This document shows positions 7,274 through 15,476 of a stretch of DNA of 32,645 nt, piece by piece. Below the pieces are notes generated by a model, which made no database searches, was not told where the DNA came from, and saw nothing but the letters and a program-made list of their open reading frames with translations. The stretch is from an uncultured Clostridium sp. (GTDB lineage Bacteria > Bacillota > Clostridia > Lachnospirales > Lachnospiraceae). A program made the translations under genes and the position numbers. Position 1 is the first letter of the stretch. Every line of letters begins with the position of its first letter. The stretch lies in NCBI GenBank assembly GCA_947178445.1, contig CAMWYJ010000032.1, positions 1 to 32,645 on the forward strand, written 5' to 3'.

Positions 7274-8572
7274 ATGAAAGATGGTTTTAAAAAATATATA
7301 TTATTTTGGGTTGGTGGATCTGTTTCGCAGTTAGGAAGTGCAATGACCAGTTTTGCGCTTATACTATGGGTATATACCCAGACCAATTCTGCGATGGCAG
7401 TGTCTGTGATGTCCTTTTGTAATTTTCTTCCGTATATTCTGGTAAGCTTAATTGCAGGAGGATTTGTGGATCGGCATCACAAGAAGACGATCATGTTGGC
7501 AGCGGATTCCATAGCAGCGGTCTGTTCTCTTTTCGTCTGTATCCTTTTTTGGAATGGAAGACTGGAGATATGGCATATCTATCTGGTGAATGCGGTAATC
7601 GGATTCATGAATTCCGTTCAGGCACCAGCGCAGGCTGTGGCGATAGGAATTATGGTACCGAAGGAACGTCTGTCGCAAATGAGCGGTATGTCATCCTTTT
7701 CCGGTAATCTGGTTTCTGTTTTGTCACCAGTTTTCGCTTCTGCCATTTTTGCCTTTGGCGGTCTCGGAATGGTGATTGTTCTGGATTTACTGTCCTTTGT
7801 GTTTAACTTTTTGATACTTTTATTGTTTATTAGGATACCAGAGAAGTTAAAGGATGCATCGGAAAAGAAGGCTGTCCTGTCCGGATCCGCAGAAGGGTTC
7901 CGTTTTTTGTTTCAGAATAAGGGTTTATGGTATATGATTGTCACAATGGCGGTGATTAATCTTTTCTCACAGATGACTTACGAGAATATATTATCCCCTA
8001 TGATCCTGGCAAGGAGTGGAAATGACAGCTTAGTGCTTGGCATGGTGAACACTGCTCTTGGCATTGGAGGAATTTTAGGCGGACTTATGGTGTCCATTAA
8101 GAGCCTAAAAATAAGCAGCGTAAAAATGATTTATTTTTCTGCAGCCTTGTCATTTTTGTTGGGTGACCTGTTAATGGGATTAGGACAGAATGTATACTGG
8201 TGGAGTATAGCAGCGGTGGCTGCCAGTTTTCCGATTCCGTTTATCATGGCAGGACAAAATGTTATTTTATATAAAATGGTACCGCAAAAATTACAGGGAA
8301 GTGTGTTTTCTGTCCGGAATGCTGTTCAGCACAGTACCATTCCAATTGGACTGTTATCAGGAGGTATTTTGGCAGATTATGTGTTTGAACCATTTATGCA
8401 GTCAGAAGATGGACTGGCAATGGTACTGCATCATATCGTAGGAGCAGGAAATGGAACAGGCATGGCGGTAATGTTTCTATGCACTGGCATTTTGGGTTCG
8501 TCAGTCAGTCTTATCGCATATCACAAAAAGGAAATACAGAAGCTTCAGAAAAGCGAAGCTGCAAATGAATAA
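7274..8572 (+). CDS. MFS transporter, macrolide-efflux (Mef)-like
   Basis: The 432-residue inner-membrane protein has about 12 hydrophobic helices in two halves with a central cytoplasmic linker (about residues 190-210, Lys/Glu rich). The loop after TM2 carries the MFS motif A variant GGFVDRHHKK at about 62-71, as in the DHA3/MFS_3 drug exporters that include Mef(A). It should be a proton-driven efflux pump. The likely cargo is a hydrophobic drug such as a macrolide, but family membership alone does not prove it. The ribosome site (AAGGAG) is partly inside a short inverted repeat. The long leader with a mini-ORF suggests inducible expression, and the gene is followed by its own terminator. 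Confidence 0.82.
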   Translation: MKDGFKKYILFWVGGSVSQLGSAMTSFALILWVYTQTNSAMAVSVMSFCNFLPYILVSLIAGGFVDRHHKKTIMLAADSIAAVCSLFVCILFWNGRLEIWHIYLVNAVIGFMNSVQAPAQAVAIGIMVPKERLSQMSGMSSFSGNLVSVLSPVFASAIFAFGGLGMVIVLDLLSFVFNFLILLLFIRIPEKLKDASEKKAVLSGSAEGFRFLFQNKGLWYMIVTMAVINLFSQMTYENILSPMILARSGNDSLVLGMVNTALGIGGILGGLMVSIKSLKISSVKMIYFSAALSFLLGDLLMGLGQNVYWWSIAAVAASFPIPFIMAGQNVILYKMVPQKLQGSVFSVRNAVQHSTIPIGLLSGGILADYVFEPFMQSEDGLAMVLHHIVGAGNGTGMAVMFLCTGILGSSVSLIAYHKKEIQKLQKSEAANE

Positions 8573-8609
8573 AAAAAGAAGAAAGCGGAACTAGGAATTT
8601 GTTAAGAAG

Positions 8610-8646
8610 TGCCAGTATTCAATGTATGATTGGATGCTGGCATTTT
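8610..8646 (+). terminator. Rho-independent terminator after MFS gene
   Basis: A 14-bp stem (8610-8623 with 8629-8642, two G-U pairs) with outer TGCCAG/CTGGCA arms and a 5-base loop is followed by TTTTA. It ends the exporter transcript before the two-component promoter. Confidence 0.8.
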
Positions 8647-8690
8647 ATGCTATTAGAAATTATTTCGCAGTTTTCATTCCCTGTTATACA

Positions 8691-8719
8691 TTGTGAGTGT
8701 TAAAACAGTATGGTATGAT
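8691..8719 (+). promoter_or_regulatory. Promoter for two-component system
   Basis: TTGTGA (8691-8696), a 17-bp spacer and TATGAT (8714-8719), with a TGG extension just before the -10. It lies 33 bp before the response-regulator ATG at 8753. This promoter argues against the longer GTG frame beginning at 8693, which would start inside the -35. Confidence 0.65.
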
Positions 8720-8752
8720 AATAAAAAATGTAGAGAAAAGGAACAATGGAAC

Positions 8753-9439
8753 ATGAACCAGATTTTATTATTAGAGGATGAGGAAAATCTAAACCGTGGC
8801 ATTAGTCTGAAGTTGGAAAAAGAGGGATACCGTGTCTTTTCTGCCTATGGCACAAGGGAAGGGATGGAGCTTTTCAGATCAAATGCCATTGATTTGATTA
8901 TTTGTGACATAACACTGGAGGATGGAAACGGACTGGATTTTTGCAGGGAAATCCGAAAAATCAGCGAGGTGCATTTCATATTTTTAACAGCCCTGGATCA
9001 GGAAATGGATGTGGTGATGGGTTATGAGGCGGGAGCAGATGATTATATGGTAAAACCATTTAGTCTGGCAGTGCTGATTTCTAAGGTCAATGCAATCTTT
9101 AAGAGAATGTCTGGCAGTGCAGAGGAGAAAATCGTTTCCGGTGATGTGGTATATTTGAAAAATGAAATGAAGGTGCTGGTGAGAGGAGAGGAAACCTCTC
9201 TGACAAAAAATGAATTAAGGCTATTATTCATTTTAATGGAGCATCCGAAGCAGATTCTATCCAAAAACCAACTGCTAGAGCAGATGTTTGATATCAATGG
9301 GGAGTTTGTGGACGAGAATACCATTGCAGTAAATATCCGCAGATTAAGGGAGAAGATAGAGGATAATCCGTCTGATCCCGTGTATATCCGCAATGTAAGA
9401 GGGATTGGATATCTGTGGGATAAAGAGTGCAAGCGGTAG
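8753..9439 (+). CDS. OmpR/PhoB-family response regulator
   Basis: The 228-residue protein has a receiver domain (about 1-118) and a winged-helix DNA-binding domain (about 130-226). Acidic pocket residues are Glu8/Asp9, the phospho-acceptor is Asp52 (CDITLEDG), with switch Thr79 and Lys101 in VKPF. The C-terminal half carries the LTKNELRLLFILMEHP recognition-helix support and NIRRLREKIEDNP typical of the family. The ATG at 8753 is preferred because the promoter lies just upstream. The partner kinase follows after a 75-bp gap. Its targets are not evident, and none of the neighbours is obviously linked. Confidence 0.93.
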   Translation: MNQILLLEDEENLNRGISLKLEKEGYRVFSAYGTREGMELFRSNAIDLIICDITLEDGNGLDFCREIRKISEVHFIFLTALDQEMDVVMGYEAGADDYMVKPFSLAVLISKVNAIFKRMSGSAEEKIVSGDVVYLKNEMKVLVRGEETSLTKNELRLLFILMEHPKQILSKNQLLEQMFDINGEFVDENTIAVNIRRLREKIEDNPSDPVYIRNVRGIGYLWDKECKR

Positions 9440-9514
9440 AATGTGTTTGGGTGATAGCAAGAAAACGGGAATTTGAAGAGATATCATAATGGGTATAGGT
9501 AATGGAGATAAAAA

Positions 9515-10762
9515 ATGGGACAAAATAAATGGATATTAAAATACATGCTTGCGCTTTTTCTTCTTTTAACCCTTGCATGGGGTTTCCGATTTTATAGTTT
9601 GAAGCAGGAGGAAAAGCAGAATGTGAGCATGGTCTACCAGATATTAGGGGAATGGCAGGAAGGCATATCCGCAGAACAGATTGCGGCAGATTTGCTGAAG
9701 GGGAATGAGAATGTGCAGGCACAGAAAGCGGGAATGGATATCATGAAACAATATGGTTATGATGCAGATTATAAAAGTGTCTTCTTTAACAGGACAAAAG
9801 GAAGCGCTGTCAGACTGGCATTTTTTTATCTGGTTTTATATGCTGTAATGTGTGGAATGCTTTTTGGTGTGAAAATTATTTTTAAGAAGAAAAGAGAAGA
9901 GGAGTTTTATCGGCTGCAGGAGCTTTTGGAACATTTTTATAATGGAGATTATGACTATCTGTCGGAGGAATATAGAGAGGGTAGCGAGACACTTCTATAT
10001 AACAAGATGGAGTCCTTAGGGCAGAAGCTTAAGTGGGAGGAAGAGCGTATGCAGCAGGAAAAGGAGGAAACAAAGGCACTGGTGACGGATTTATCCCACC
10101 AGTTAAAAACACCTGTGGCGTCGATTCGGATGTGTTTCCAGCTTTTAGAGGAGGAAAATCTGCAGCCGGAAGAAAAGAAAGAATTTATGGAACGGCTGGG
10201 AGACCAGATTGTCCATTTGGATGGATTACTTGAAGCGCTGGTGAACATTTCCCGTATGGAAACGGGAATGATTGCAATTCAAAAGGAAAATGCCAATATT
10301 TTTGAGACGGTCGTACAGGCGGTCAATCAGGTGTATATGAAGGCAGAGGAAAAGGGGATTGAAATAACTATTGATGGTACAGAACCGGAGATGGAAAAGT
10401 TGATTCTTCCCCATGACATAAAGTGGACGAAGGAAGCAATTGTAAATGTGTTGGAAAATGCCATCAAGTATAGTCCGGAAGGTTCCAAAATCCGCATTAC
10501 GATGAACAAACTGATTCAATTCCTCAGAATCGAAATAAAGGATGAGGGGATTGGAATAAAGAAAGAAGAAATTAACCGGATTTTCCAGAGGTTTTATAGA
10601 GGGAAACATGAGGTGATCAAGCAGGCAGAAGGTTCAGGGGTAGGACTATATCTTACGAGAAAGATTTTAGAGGAGCAGGGTGGAAATATCACCGTGGTAC
10701 TTCCGATTGATAAGGAGAAAACAAAAGGAAGCACCTTTGCCATTATGTTAAGCCTGAAATGA
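9515..10762 (+). CDS. Sensor histidine kinase
   Basis: This 415-residue membrane kinase is the partner of the preceding response regulator. It has TM1 at about 9-25, an extracytoplasmic sensing loop of about 75 residues, TM2 at about 101-123, then a linker and the kinase core. The phospho-acceptor is His195 in LSHQLKTP (HisKA). The ATPase domain shows the N box ENAIKYS near 314-320, G1 DEGIGI at 343-348, the F box around FQRFYRG, and G2 GSGVGL at 373-378. The loop is small, as in kinases that sense envelope stress or antimicrobial peptides, but the signal is unknown. No strong terminator follows, only an AT-rich run. Confidence 0.93.
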   Translation: MGQNKWILKYMLALFLLLTLAWGFRFYSLKQEEKQNVSMVYQILGEWQEGISAEQIAADLLKGNENVQAQKAGMDIMKQYGYDADYKSVFFNRTKGSAVRLAFFYLVLYAVMCGMLFGVKIIFKKKREEEFYRLQELLEHFYNGDYDYLSEEYREGSETLLYNKMESLGQKLKWEEERMQQEKEETKALVTDLSHQLKTPVASIRMCFQLLEEENLQPEEKKEFMERLGDQIVHLDGLLEALVNISRMETGMIAIQKENANIFETVVQAVNQVYMKAEEKGIEITIDGTEPEMEKLILPHDIKWTKEAIVNVLENAIKYSPEGSKIRITMNKLIQFLRIEIKDEGIGIKKEEINRIFQRFYRGKHEVIKQAEGSGVGLYLTRKILEEQGGNITVVLPIDKEKTKGSTFAIMLSLK

Positions 10763-10928
10763 TGCCACCTTTATATTATTTTATAAATTTTTATTTTATG
10801 TCACAAAAGCATTTTGAAATTGGTTATATATTATGTAAGCACAATGCGTACGGTTGTGGCTGCATATCCGTTTAGAGGATGCGCAATTCATTTTATCATA
10901 TATTTTGTTATCCCAGGAGGTGGAAACG

Positions 10929-11483
10929 TTGAAGGATAAAAGAGCATCAATCAGATTTATTGAAAAATGCTATAAATTATATGAGCAGAAGATGTATCAG
11001 GTTGCATACAGTATCCTGCGGGATTCCGGATTAGCGGAGGATGCTGTACAGGAGGCTTTCATAAAATTAATGAAAAGTGGGACATGTTTTGAAAATCCAA
11101 AATCAGAGGATTGTAAAAGATATGTGATCACGGTCATTAAGCATTCCGCAATTAATATCTATAACAAGAAAAGACGAGAACAGGAAATTATGTATTTTTC
11201 AGATGAAGAGGCAAAGGCCGAAAATCTGTCGGATGTAACTGACAGAGATGAATCTACAGAGTTGGAGGAATTGATTTCTGTTTTGCCGTCAAAATATTAT
11301 GCGGTTGTTGACTGCCTGACTGTTAAGGAGTTATCGGTCAAAGAAACAGCAAAGACATTGGGTATCACAGAGTCGAATGTAAGAAAAAGATTTGAGCGTG
11401 CAAAGTTAATGTTAAGAACGATAGTGAAAGGAAGGGAAAGCTATGAGTCAGATGTTAGATTATACAAATCCGGAAGCATTTGA
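10929..11483 (+). CDS. ECF-type RNA polymerase sigma factor
   Basis: The 184-residue sigma-70 family protein has only regions 2 and 4. Region 2 covers about residues 10-75 (YEQKMYQVAYSILRDSGLAE, then DAVQEAFIKL, the usual DxVQExF core). Region 4 covers about 120-170 and ends in an HTH (VKELSVKETAKTLGIT, then ESNVRKRFERAK). I chose the TTG at 10929 since AGGAGGTGG lies five bases upstream. The frame from 10854 lacks a site and adds a non-conserved extension. The end overlaps the start of the next gene by 41 bases, which couples sigma and its likely anti-sigma factor. No autoregulated ECF promoter motif was recognised upstream. Confidence 0.9.
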   Translation: MKDKRASIRFIEKCYKLYEQKMYQVAYSILRDSGLAEDAVQEAFIKLMKSGTCFENPKSEDCKRYVITVIKHSAINIYNKKRREQEIMYFSDEEAKAENLSDVTDRDESTELEELISVLPSKYYAVVDCLTVKELSVKETAKTLGITESNVRKRFERAKLMLRTIVKGRESYESDVRLYKSGSI

Positions 11484-12612
11484 GATTTCCGTGGAAGAAT
11501 TTGATGCATTAGAGGGTGTACATGAATTTTCAACAAAATATAAGAGAAATAAAAAGAAGCTGTTAAAGGAATACCGCAAAACGGCATGGACATCAGTAAA
11601 AAGAAATTATGCCAAGGTGGCGGTGGCTGCCACAATCGCTGTAATATCGGCACCTCTTATTGCAAATGCTGCAACAGGGGGAGAGTTTTTTAACCGGTTA
11701 TGGGGCAATCAGGGAAAGAAAGATGTAGAATCCCATCAGGAAGAGTTGTTTGATGAAGAAAAGGGCACTTCCTGCATCGTAACATATCCGAAGAGAGAAT
11801 ATGTGGATGTGGAACCGGAAAAAGCAGAGGCTTTAATTGGAGATCATGTATCACATGAGCAGGTTGTAAAAGAATTTGGAGATACAAAATTGACGATATT
11901 GTCTGCTGTATCGGATGGACAGTCAGCAGTTGTAGAATTTACACTGGAAAGAGAAGGCGGTGTCAATGCCTTAAATTACAGCCAGCTTGATAATGAGGCG
12001 AAGGGTGCATGGTTTTCAGAAGAGACTGATTTCTATTTTCAGTTTGTTGACTTTAGTGGAAGTATATATGTGGATATGGATAAATCTACGGCAGATAAGT
12101 TGTATTGCTATGATTATATGACTGCTGATAATGGAGGAAAGAAAGAAATAATTCTGAAAACGTATGAATATCCATGTACCAGAGGTGAATGGATTCATGC
12201 CGACGATCAAGCATACAATGAATATATGAGCAAAACGAAGGAAGAAGAGATTGCTGTACCGCTGAGTGAAGAGGTGGCAAAAGTACAATATGTAAATGCT
12301 GAAGGTGGTCTCATCCGGATTTCTCCATTATCTATGCGGGTTGATATGGGAACCGGTCTTGGTTTGACAACAGAGGAGGCTTATGATCCTGGTAATCTGT
12401 ATTATGCAGCGATTCATTATAAAGATGGGACAGAGTATATTATAATGGACAAGAATTGGCATGATGCACATTCCTGTGATGTTGAAATAGATAATACCAG
12501 TTATGTCTGTGGTGATTTAACCCATCATGTAACCTGTAATTTTAACCGCTTAGTGGATGTAGATAATATAGCATCCATTACAGTGAATGAGACGGAATAT
12601 ACACTGGAATAA
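11443..12612 (+). CDS. Membrane anti-sigma factor-like protein (DUF4179-like)
   Basis: The 389-residue single-pass membrane protein has an acidic N-terminal cytoplasmic part of about 50 residues, a hydrophobic helix at about 57-77 (VAVAATIAVISAPLIANA), and a large extracytoplasmic domain of about 300 residues. That layout, with the gene overlapping an ECF sigma gene by 41 bases, is that of DUF4179-type anti-sigma factors in Firmicutes. The cytoplasmic tail would hold the sigma factor until an envelope signal acts on the outer domain. The ribosome site is GGAAGGG. The domain name is from memory, and the role rests on topology and gene pairing. A strong terminator follows. Confidence 0.82.
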   Translation: MSQMLDYTNPEAFEISVEEFDALEGVHEFSTKYKRNKKKLLKEYRKTAWTSVKRNYAKVAVAATIAVISAPLIANAATGGEFFNRLWGNQGKKDVESHQEELFDEEKGTSCIVTYPKREYVDVEPEKAEALIGDHVSHEQVVKEFGDTKLTILSAVSDGQSAVVEFTLEREGGVNALNYSQLDNEAKGAWFSEETDFYFQFVDFSGSIYVDMDKSTADKLYCYDYMTADNGGKKEIILKTYEYPCTRGEWIHADDQAYNEYMSKTKEEEIAVPLSEEVAKVQYVNAEGGLIRISPLSMRVDMGTGLGLTTEEAYDPGNLYYAAIHYKDGTEYIIMDKNWHDAHSCDVEIDNTSYVCGDLTHHVTCNFNRLVDVDNIASITVNETEYTLE

Positions 12613-12667
12613 ATATATAGAGTTCTCATAGATTTTTATAATACACAAGCGAATATATCATTTATAA

Positions 12668-12708
12668 ACGGCTGATTTGATAGGGGAATCAAATCAGCCG
12701 TATTTTTC
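12668..12708 (+). terminator. Rho-independent terminator after anti-sigma gene
   Basis: A perfect 13-bp stem (ACGGCTGATTTGA at 12668-12680 with its complement at 12689-12701) with an 8-base loop is followed by ATTTTTC. It may also help end the converging HxlR transcript, although the tail on that side is weaker. Confidence 0.88.
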
Positions 12709-12749
12709 AAGATTCAATTAGCTTGAGTTAGTTTAGAACATGAAAGTAG

Positions 12750-13076
12750 TTATTTAAAGGATTTTTGATATGCCAGACCCCACTCTTCCATAGCCTTTAA
12801 AATTGGACGCATAGACTCGCCCAGCTCAGTCAATGAGTATTCAACATGAGGTGGAACCTCCGGATATACTGTGCGAATTACAATGCCGTCTTCTTCAAGA
12901 GCACGAAGTGAATCAGTTAGAACCTTTTGGCTGATACCCTCAAGGCTCTTTTTTAGTTCATTGAATCTCCAAGGTCTCCCAAGTAAATTTCTCAGGATTA
13001 ATAGTTTCCATTTGCTACCGATTAGCTGTACCGTTGTTGCCACTGGGCAAGCCGGTAATTCTTCTTTTGACAGCAT
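12750..13076 (-). CDS. HxlR-family transcriptional regulator with N-terminal Cys
   Basis: The 108-residue winged-helix regulator matches the HxlR/MarR-like domain: CPVATTVQLIGSKWKLLIL at the N-terminus, GRPWRFNELKKSLEGIS in the HTH, LRALEEDGIV in the recognition area, and a wing with VEYSLTELG. Cys10 sits at the position where the YodB/HypR group carries the redox-sensing cysteine, so quinone, diamide or disulfide sensing is plausible (inference). The start at 13076 follows GGAGGT. The longer frame has no site. It is divergent from the peptide/rSAM/nitroreductase operon, the usual arrangement for HxlR proteins that repress a neighbouring oxidoreductase gene. A GTTAC-N6-GTAAC dyad lies between. 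Confidence 0.9.
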   Translation of the reverse strand: MLSKEELPACPVATTVQLIGSKWKLLILRNLLGRPWRFNELKKSLEGISQKVLTDSLRALEEDGIVIRTVYPEVPPHVEYSLTELGESMRPILKAMEEWGLAYQKSFK

Positions 13077-13153
13077 GATATACCTCCAATAGTAAAAAAA
13101 TGAATGTAACATTATAAATAGAGTGTAGCATACATTTATGAAAAATCATAGTA

Positions 13154-13169
13154 GTTACAAAAAAGTAAC
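13154..13169. promoter_or_regulatory. Candidate HxlR operator (GTTAC-N6-GTAAC)
   Basis: An exact 5-bp dyad, GTTAC at 13154-13158 and GTAAC at 13165-13169, separated by six A residues, lies in the divergent gap between the HxlR gene and the peptide operon, just upstream of the operon's -35. Position and symmetry suit a dimeric winged-helix regulator. Binding is inferred. Confidence 0.45.
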
Positions 13170-13191
13170 CAGGGCACTTTATTGTGCGTAC

Positions 13192-13220
13192 TTACGCAAT
13201 TATGATTTACCTGTTATGAT
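13192..13220 (+). promoter_or_regulatory. Promoter of the peptide/rSAM/nitroreductase operon
   Basis: TTACGC (13192-13197), 17-bp spacer and TATGAT (13215-13220), with a TGT extension before the -10. Transcription would begin near 13227, so the palindromic element at 13255-13465 would be transcribed as the 5' leader of the operon. Confidence 0.5.
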
Positions 13221-13254
13221 GAATTTGCAATAAGGTAAAAGCCTTATAAAATTA

Positions 13255-13465
13255 TTTAGCCATGAGCGAAACTCCCGATTTAGAAAACTTAGTTGTGCAA
13301 TATAGACAATATCATAAGCAAGGTGCTTTGGAGCCGCCGGTGCTTAGCGAGGTTTTTTCGAGCTTAGCACCGTTGCGAGCGACAAGCAGCGCAAGCGTGC
13401 CTGCGTTGATTTGTCTATATTGTACAACGAACGTTTGCGAAAATAGAGTTTTGCTCATTGCTAAA
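13255..13465. mobile_element. Palindromic MITE-like element, copy 1
   Basis: About 211 bp with long imperfect terminal inverted repeats. The left end (TTTAGC, then ATGAGCGAAACTC) matches the reverse complement of the right end, and the similarity runs inward about 50 bp to a shared TTGTACAA/TATAGACAA motif. The middle holds a smaller hairpin around 13340-13372 (GGTGCTTAGC with GCTTAGCACC). It has no coding capacity and no clear target duplication. A longer, inverted relative lies at 15460-15720. Lying between the operon promoter and the precursor peptide, it forms the mRNA leader and may affect expression. Confidence 0.75.
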
Positions 13466-13493
13466 TTCATTATTCTTCAAGGAGGTAGGTACG

Positions 13494-13670
13494 ATGGCAC
13501 TTTCAAATCTTTCAGGATGGAGCGAGGAGCAAAAAGCAGGTTCTTCCTGCGGAACAGCATGTGGAGCATCAGACAAGCCGGAAGAGAAGCCGGCAGCATG
13601 CGGGGCATCTGATAAGCCGGAGGAAAAGCCGGCAGCATGTGGCAGTGCGTGCGGAGCATCTGATAAGTAA
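13494..13670 (+). CDS. Cys-Gly repeat RiPP precursor peptide (ACGX type)
   Basis: The 58-residue peptide starts at the ATG at 13494, six bases after AAGGAGGTAGG. After a leader of about 18 residues (MALSNLSGWSEEQKAGSS) it carries CGTACGASDK, then a 13-residue unit (CGASDKPEEKPAA) given about two and a half times, ending CGSACGASDK. The 39-bp DNA repeat is visible. The ACG(S/A) motif occurs four times. This matches what I recall as the ACGX-repeat peptide family, whose members sit beside a dedicated rSAM/SPASM enzyme, here the next gene. It is most likely a ribosomally made, post-translationally modified peptide. The modified residues and the end product are unknown. No transporter or peptidase is adjacent. 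Confidence 0.82.
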   Translation: MALSNLSGWSEEQKAGSSCGTACGASDKPEEKPAACGASDKPEEKPAACGSACGASDK

Positions 13671-13692
13671 AAAGATAGCTTATCAAAGGACT

Positions 13693-13719
13693 GGCGGTTA
13701 TCGATATTTGATGACCGCC
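13693..13719 (+). promoter_or_regulatory. Hairpin between precursor and maturase genes
   Basis: A 10-bp stem (GGCGGTTATC at 13693-13702 with GATGACCGCC at 13710-13719, one G-U pair) with a 7-base loop starts 22 bases after the precursor stop. There is no T-run, so full termination is unlikely. It could protect or partly terminate the short mRNA so that much more peptide than enzyme is made, as in many RiPP operons. Confidence 0.55.
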
Positions 13720-13773
13720 GTTACTCCTATGAAGAGATGGGGCTATATGCCAGTGGCATATATTTAAGGCAGA

Positions 13774-14895
13774 GTGAAACGAATCAAAACAGCCGGGGAG
13801 GCTGATCAATACAAAAAGCAGGTGAATCAAATGAGTGAGTATTTTGCATTTCAATGGCATATAACAGACGAGTGCGACCAGCGTTGTAAGCATTGCTATA
13901 TTTTTTCAGAAGATAATTGTAGAGCAATAGAAGCGATGAACTGGGAACAGATGCAGGAGGTGGTTGCAAATTGTGAGGATTTCTGTAAAGTGTATCATAG
14001 ATATCCGTATTTTTATATAACGGGAGGAGATCCGATTCTGCATCCGGATTTCTGGAAGCTGCTTGCATTATTAAAAAGTAAAGCGATTCCGTTCACGATA
14101 CTTGGAAATCCGTTTCACCTGACAGATGAAATATGCGCAATGCTGAAGGCTATGGGATGCGAAAAGTATCAGTTATCCATTGACGGAATGCGGGAAACGC
14201 ATGACTGGTTCAGAAAACCGGGTTCATTTGATATTACATTAGAAAAAATAGGCTGCATCAAACGGGCAGGGATAAAAGCAGTCATCATGACAACTGTTTC
14301 TGGAACAAATATCAAAGAAATTCCCGATATTATTGATACGGTTGTAAAGCATGAGGCAGATGTGTTTGCCTTTGCAAGATATTGTCCGACAAGCGATGAA
14401 AAAGACACTAACATGACTCCGCAGGAATATAGAGCTTTGCTAGAGCTATGCGATGCAAAGTTTAAGGCATATGAGGCTGCCGGCTGCGAGACATATTTTA
14501 ACAAAAAGGATCACCTTTGGACGCTCTATGAATATGAAAAGGGAGAATTTATAATCCCGAGGGATGCAAAGGAGGGAATGATATATGGTGGCTGCAACTG
14601 TGGTAACTGTCATATGACAATCCTTCCGAATGGTGATATATATGCCTGCAGACGGGTCCAGAACAGCCATGTTTCAAATATATTTCATGACAGGCTTGCA
14701 GATGTGTGGATTTGTCAGATGGAAAGCTATAGAGATTATGAGAAGTTTGAAAAATGCAGCAAATGTGAATTAAAACCCTGGTGCAGAGGGTGTCCGGCTG
14801 TAGCGGCTGGAACAAGTGGCGGTAATTTTTATGCGCCGGACCCACAATGCTGGAAAGAAAAAAATAGTATAACAGGAGAGAGCCTATTATGTTGA
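13774..14895 (+). CDS. Radical SAM/SPASM peptide maturase (ACGX system)
   Basis: The protein uses S-adenosylmethionine and a [4Fe-4S] cluster to start radical chemistry on the neighbouring peptide. With the GTG start at 13774 it has 373 residues, and the radical SAM cysteines are C34, C38 and C41 (CDQRCKHCY, a CX3CX2C motif). TGGDP near residue 85 is the SAM-binding GGE-like motif. The C-terminal SPASM region (from about residue 270) has many cysteines: GGCNCGNCHM, YACRRVQN, CSKCELKPWCRGCP and DPQCW, enough for two auxiliary clusters. An ATG at 13831 is an alternative start. It is translationally coupled (overlap) to the nitroreductase. The exact modification is unknown. Confidence 0.9.
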   Translation: MKRIKTAGEADQYKKQVNQMSEYFAFQWHITDECDQRCKHCYIFSEDNCRAIEAMNWEQMQEVVANCEDFCKVYHRYPYFYITGGDPILHPDFWKLLALLKSKAIPFTILGNPFHLTDEICAMLKAMGCEKYQLSIDGMRETHDWFRKPGSFDITLEKIGCIKRAGIKAVIMTTVSGTNIKEIPDIIDTVVKHEADVFAFARYCPTSDEKDTNMTPQEYRALLELCDAKFKAYEAAGCETYFNKKDHLWTLYEYEKGEFIIPRDAKEGMIYGGCNCGNCHMTILPNGDIYACRRVQNSHVSNIFHDRLADVWICQMESYRDYEKFEKCSKCELKPWCRGCPAVAAGTSGGNFYAPDPQCWKEKNSITGESLLC

Positions 14896-15476
14896 TGGAC
14901 ATTATAAAAGCAAGACATTCAATCAGGAAATATACAAAAGAGCAAATTAGCAGAGAAGACTTAGAAAAAATTCTTGAGGCAGGAAATTTTGCCCCCAATG
15001 CAGGCGGCGGTCAGAGAAGTATGATGGTAGCCATAAATAATGCAGAATTGACAACCCAAATCGGTATGATGAATCTCGCAAAATTTGACCGAAGCAAGCT
15101 GGCAGGCTCGTATGTGTCAAAGGAACAGCCAAGCAGCATTGATGATCCCACCATCAGAAATGGCTTCTATGGTGCATCGACGGTGGTTGCAATATTTGGA
15201 CAAAGCAACTTTATGTTCCGGGTGGCAGATGCCTTTTGTATTGCAGAGAACATGATTTTGCAGGCAACGGAGCTTGGGCTTGCATCCTGTATTATTTCAA
15301 GAGGAGAAGAGACCTTTGCCAGTGAGGAAGGTCAAAGTCTTATGAAGGAATGGGGGGTTCCGGATAATTATATCTGTTCCTGTTTTGTGATTTTGGGATA
15401 CATCGATGGAGAACAGCCCCAGAGCAAGCCGAGAAAGCCGGGCAGAGTAAAGATTATAGGCAATTGCGAAACTTGA
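14889..15476 (+). CDS. Nitroreductase-family flavoprotein
   Basis: This is an FMN-dependent NAD(P)H oxidoreductase of about 195 residues, the usual length. The N-terminal RHSIRKYTKEQISREDLEKI and FAPNAGGGQ segments are the FMN-contact region. The central LGLASCIISRGEE and C-terminal LGYIDGEQPQSKPRKPGR complete the family pattern. The ATG at 14889 overlaps the maturase stop (14893-14895) after AGGAGAG. Its last residues, GNCET, are encoded by the left end of the second palindromic element. Without the insertion the gene would end RVKIIE, a typical family terminus. It could supply reducing power to peptide maturation or act in electrophile detoxification. Both are inferences from context. Confidence 0.9.
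   Translation: MLMDIIKARHSIRKYTKEQISREDLEKILEAGNFAPNAGGGQRSMMVAINNAELTTQIGMMNLAKFDRSKLAGSYVSKEQPSSIDDPTIRNGFYGASTVVAIFGQSNFMFRVADAFCIAENMILQATELGLASCIISRGEETFASEEGQSLMKEWGVPDNYICSCFVILGYIDGEQPQSKPRKPGRVKIIGNCET

Noticed and set aside
13262..13612. ORF of 116 residues across the peptide-operon leader
   Set aside because: It runs through the palindromic element and antisense-like repeats, shares the region with a better-placed precursor gene in another frame, and has no protein-like pattern.
13477..13893. 138-residue minus-strand ORF over the precursor peptide
   Set aside because: It is a shadow of the 39-bp repeat and the maturase start. Its composition is rich in Pro/Leu/His repeats that mirror the coding strand.
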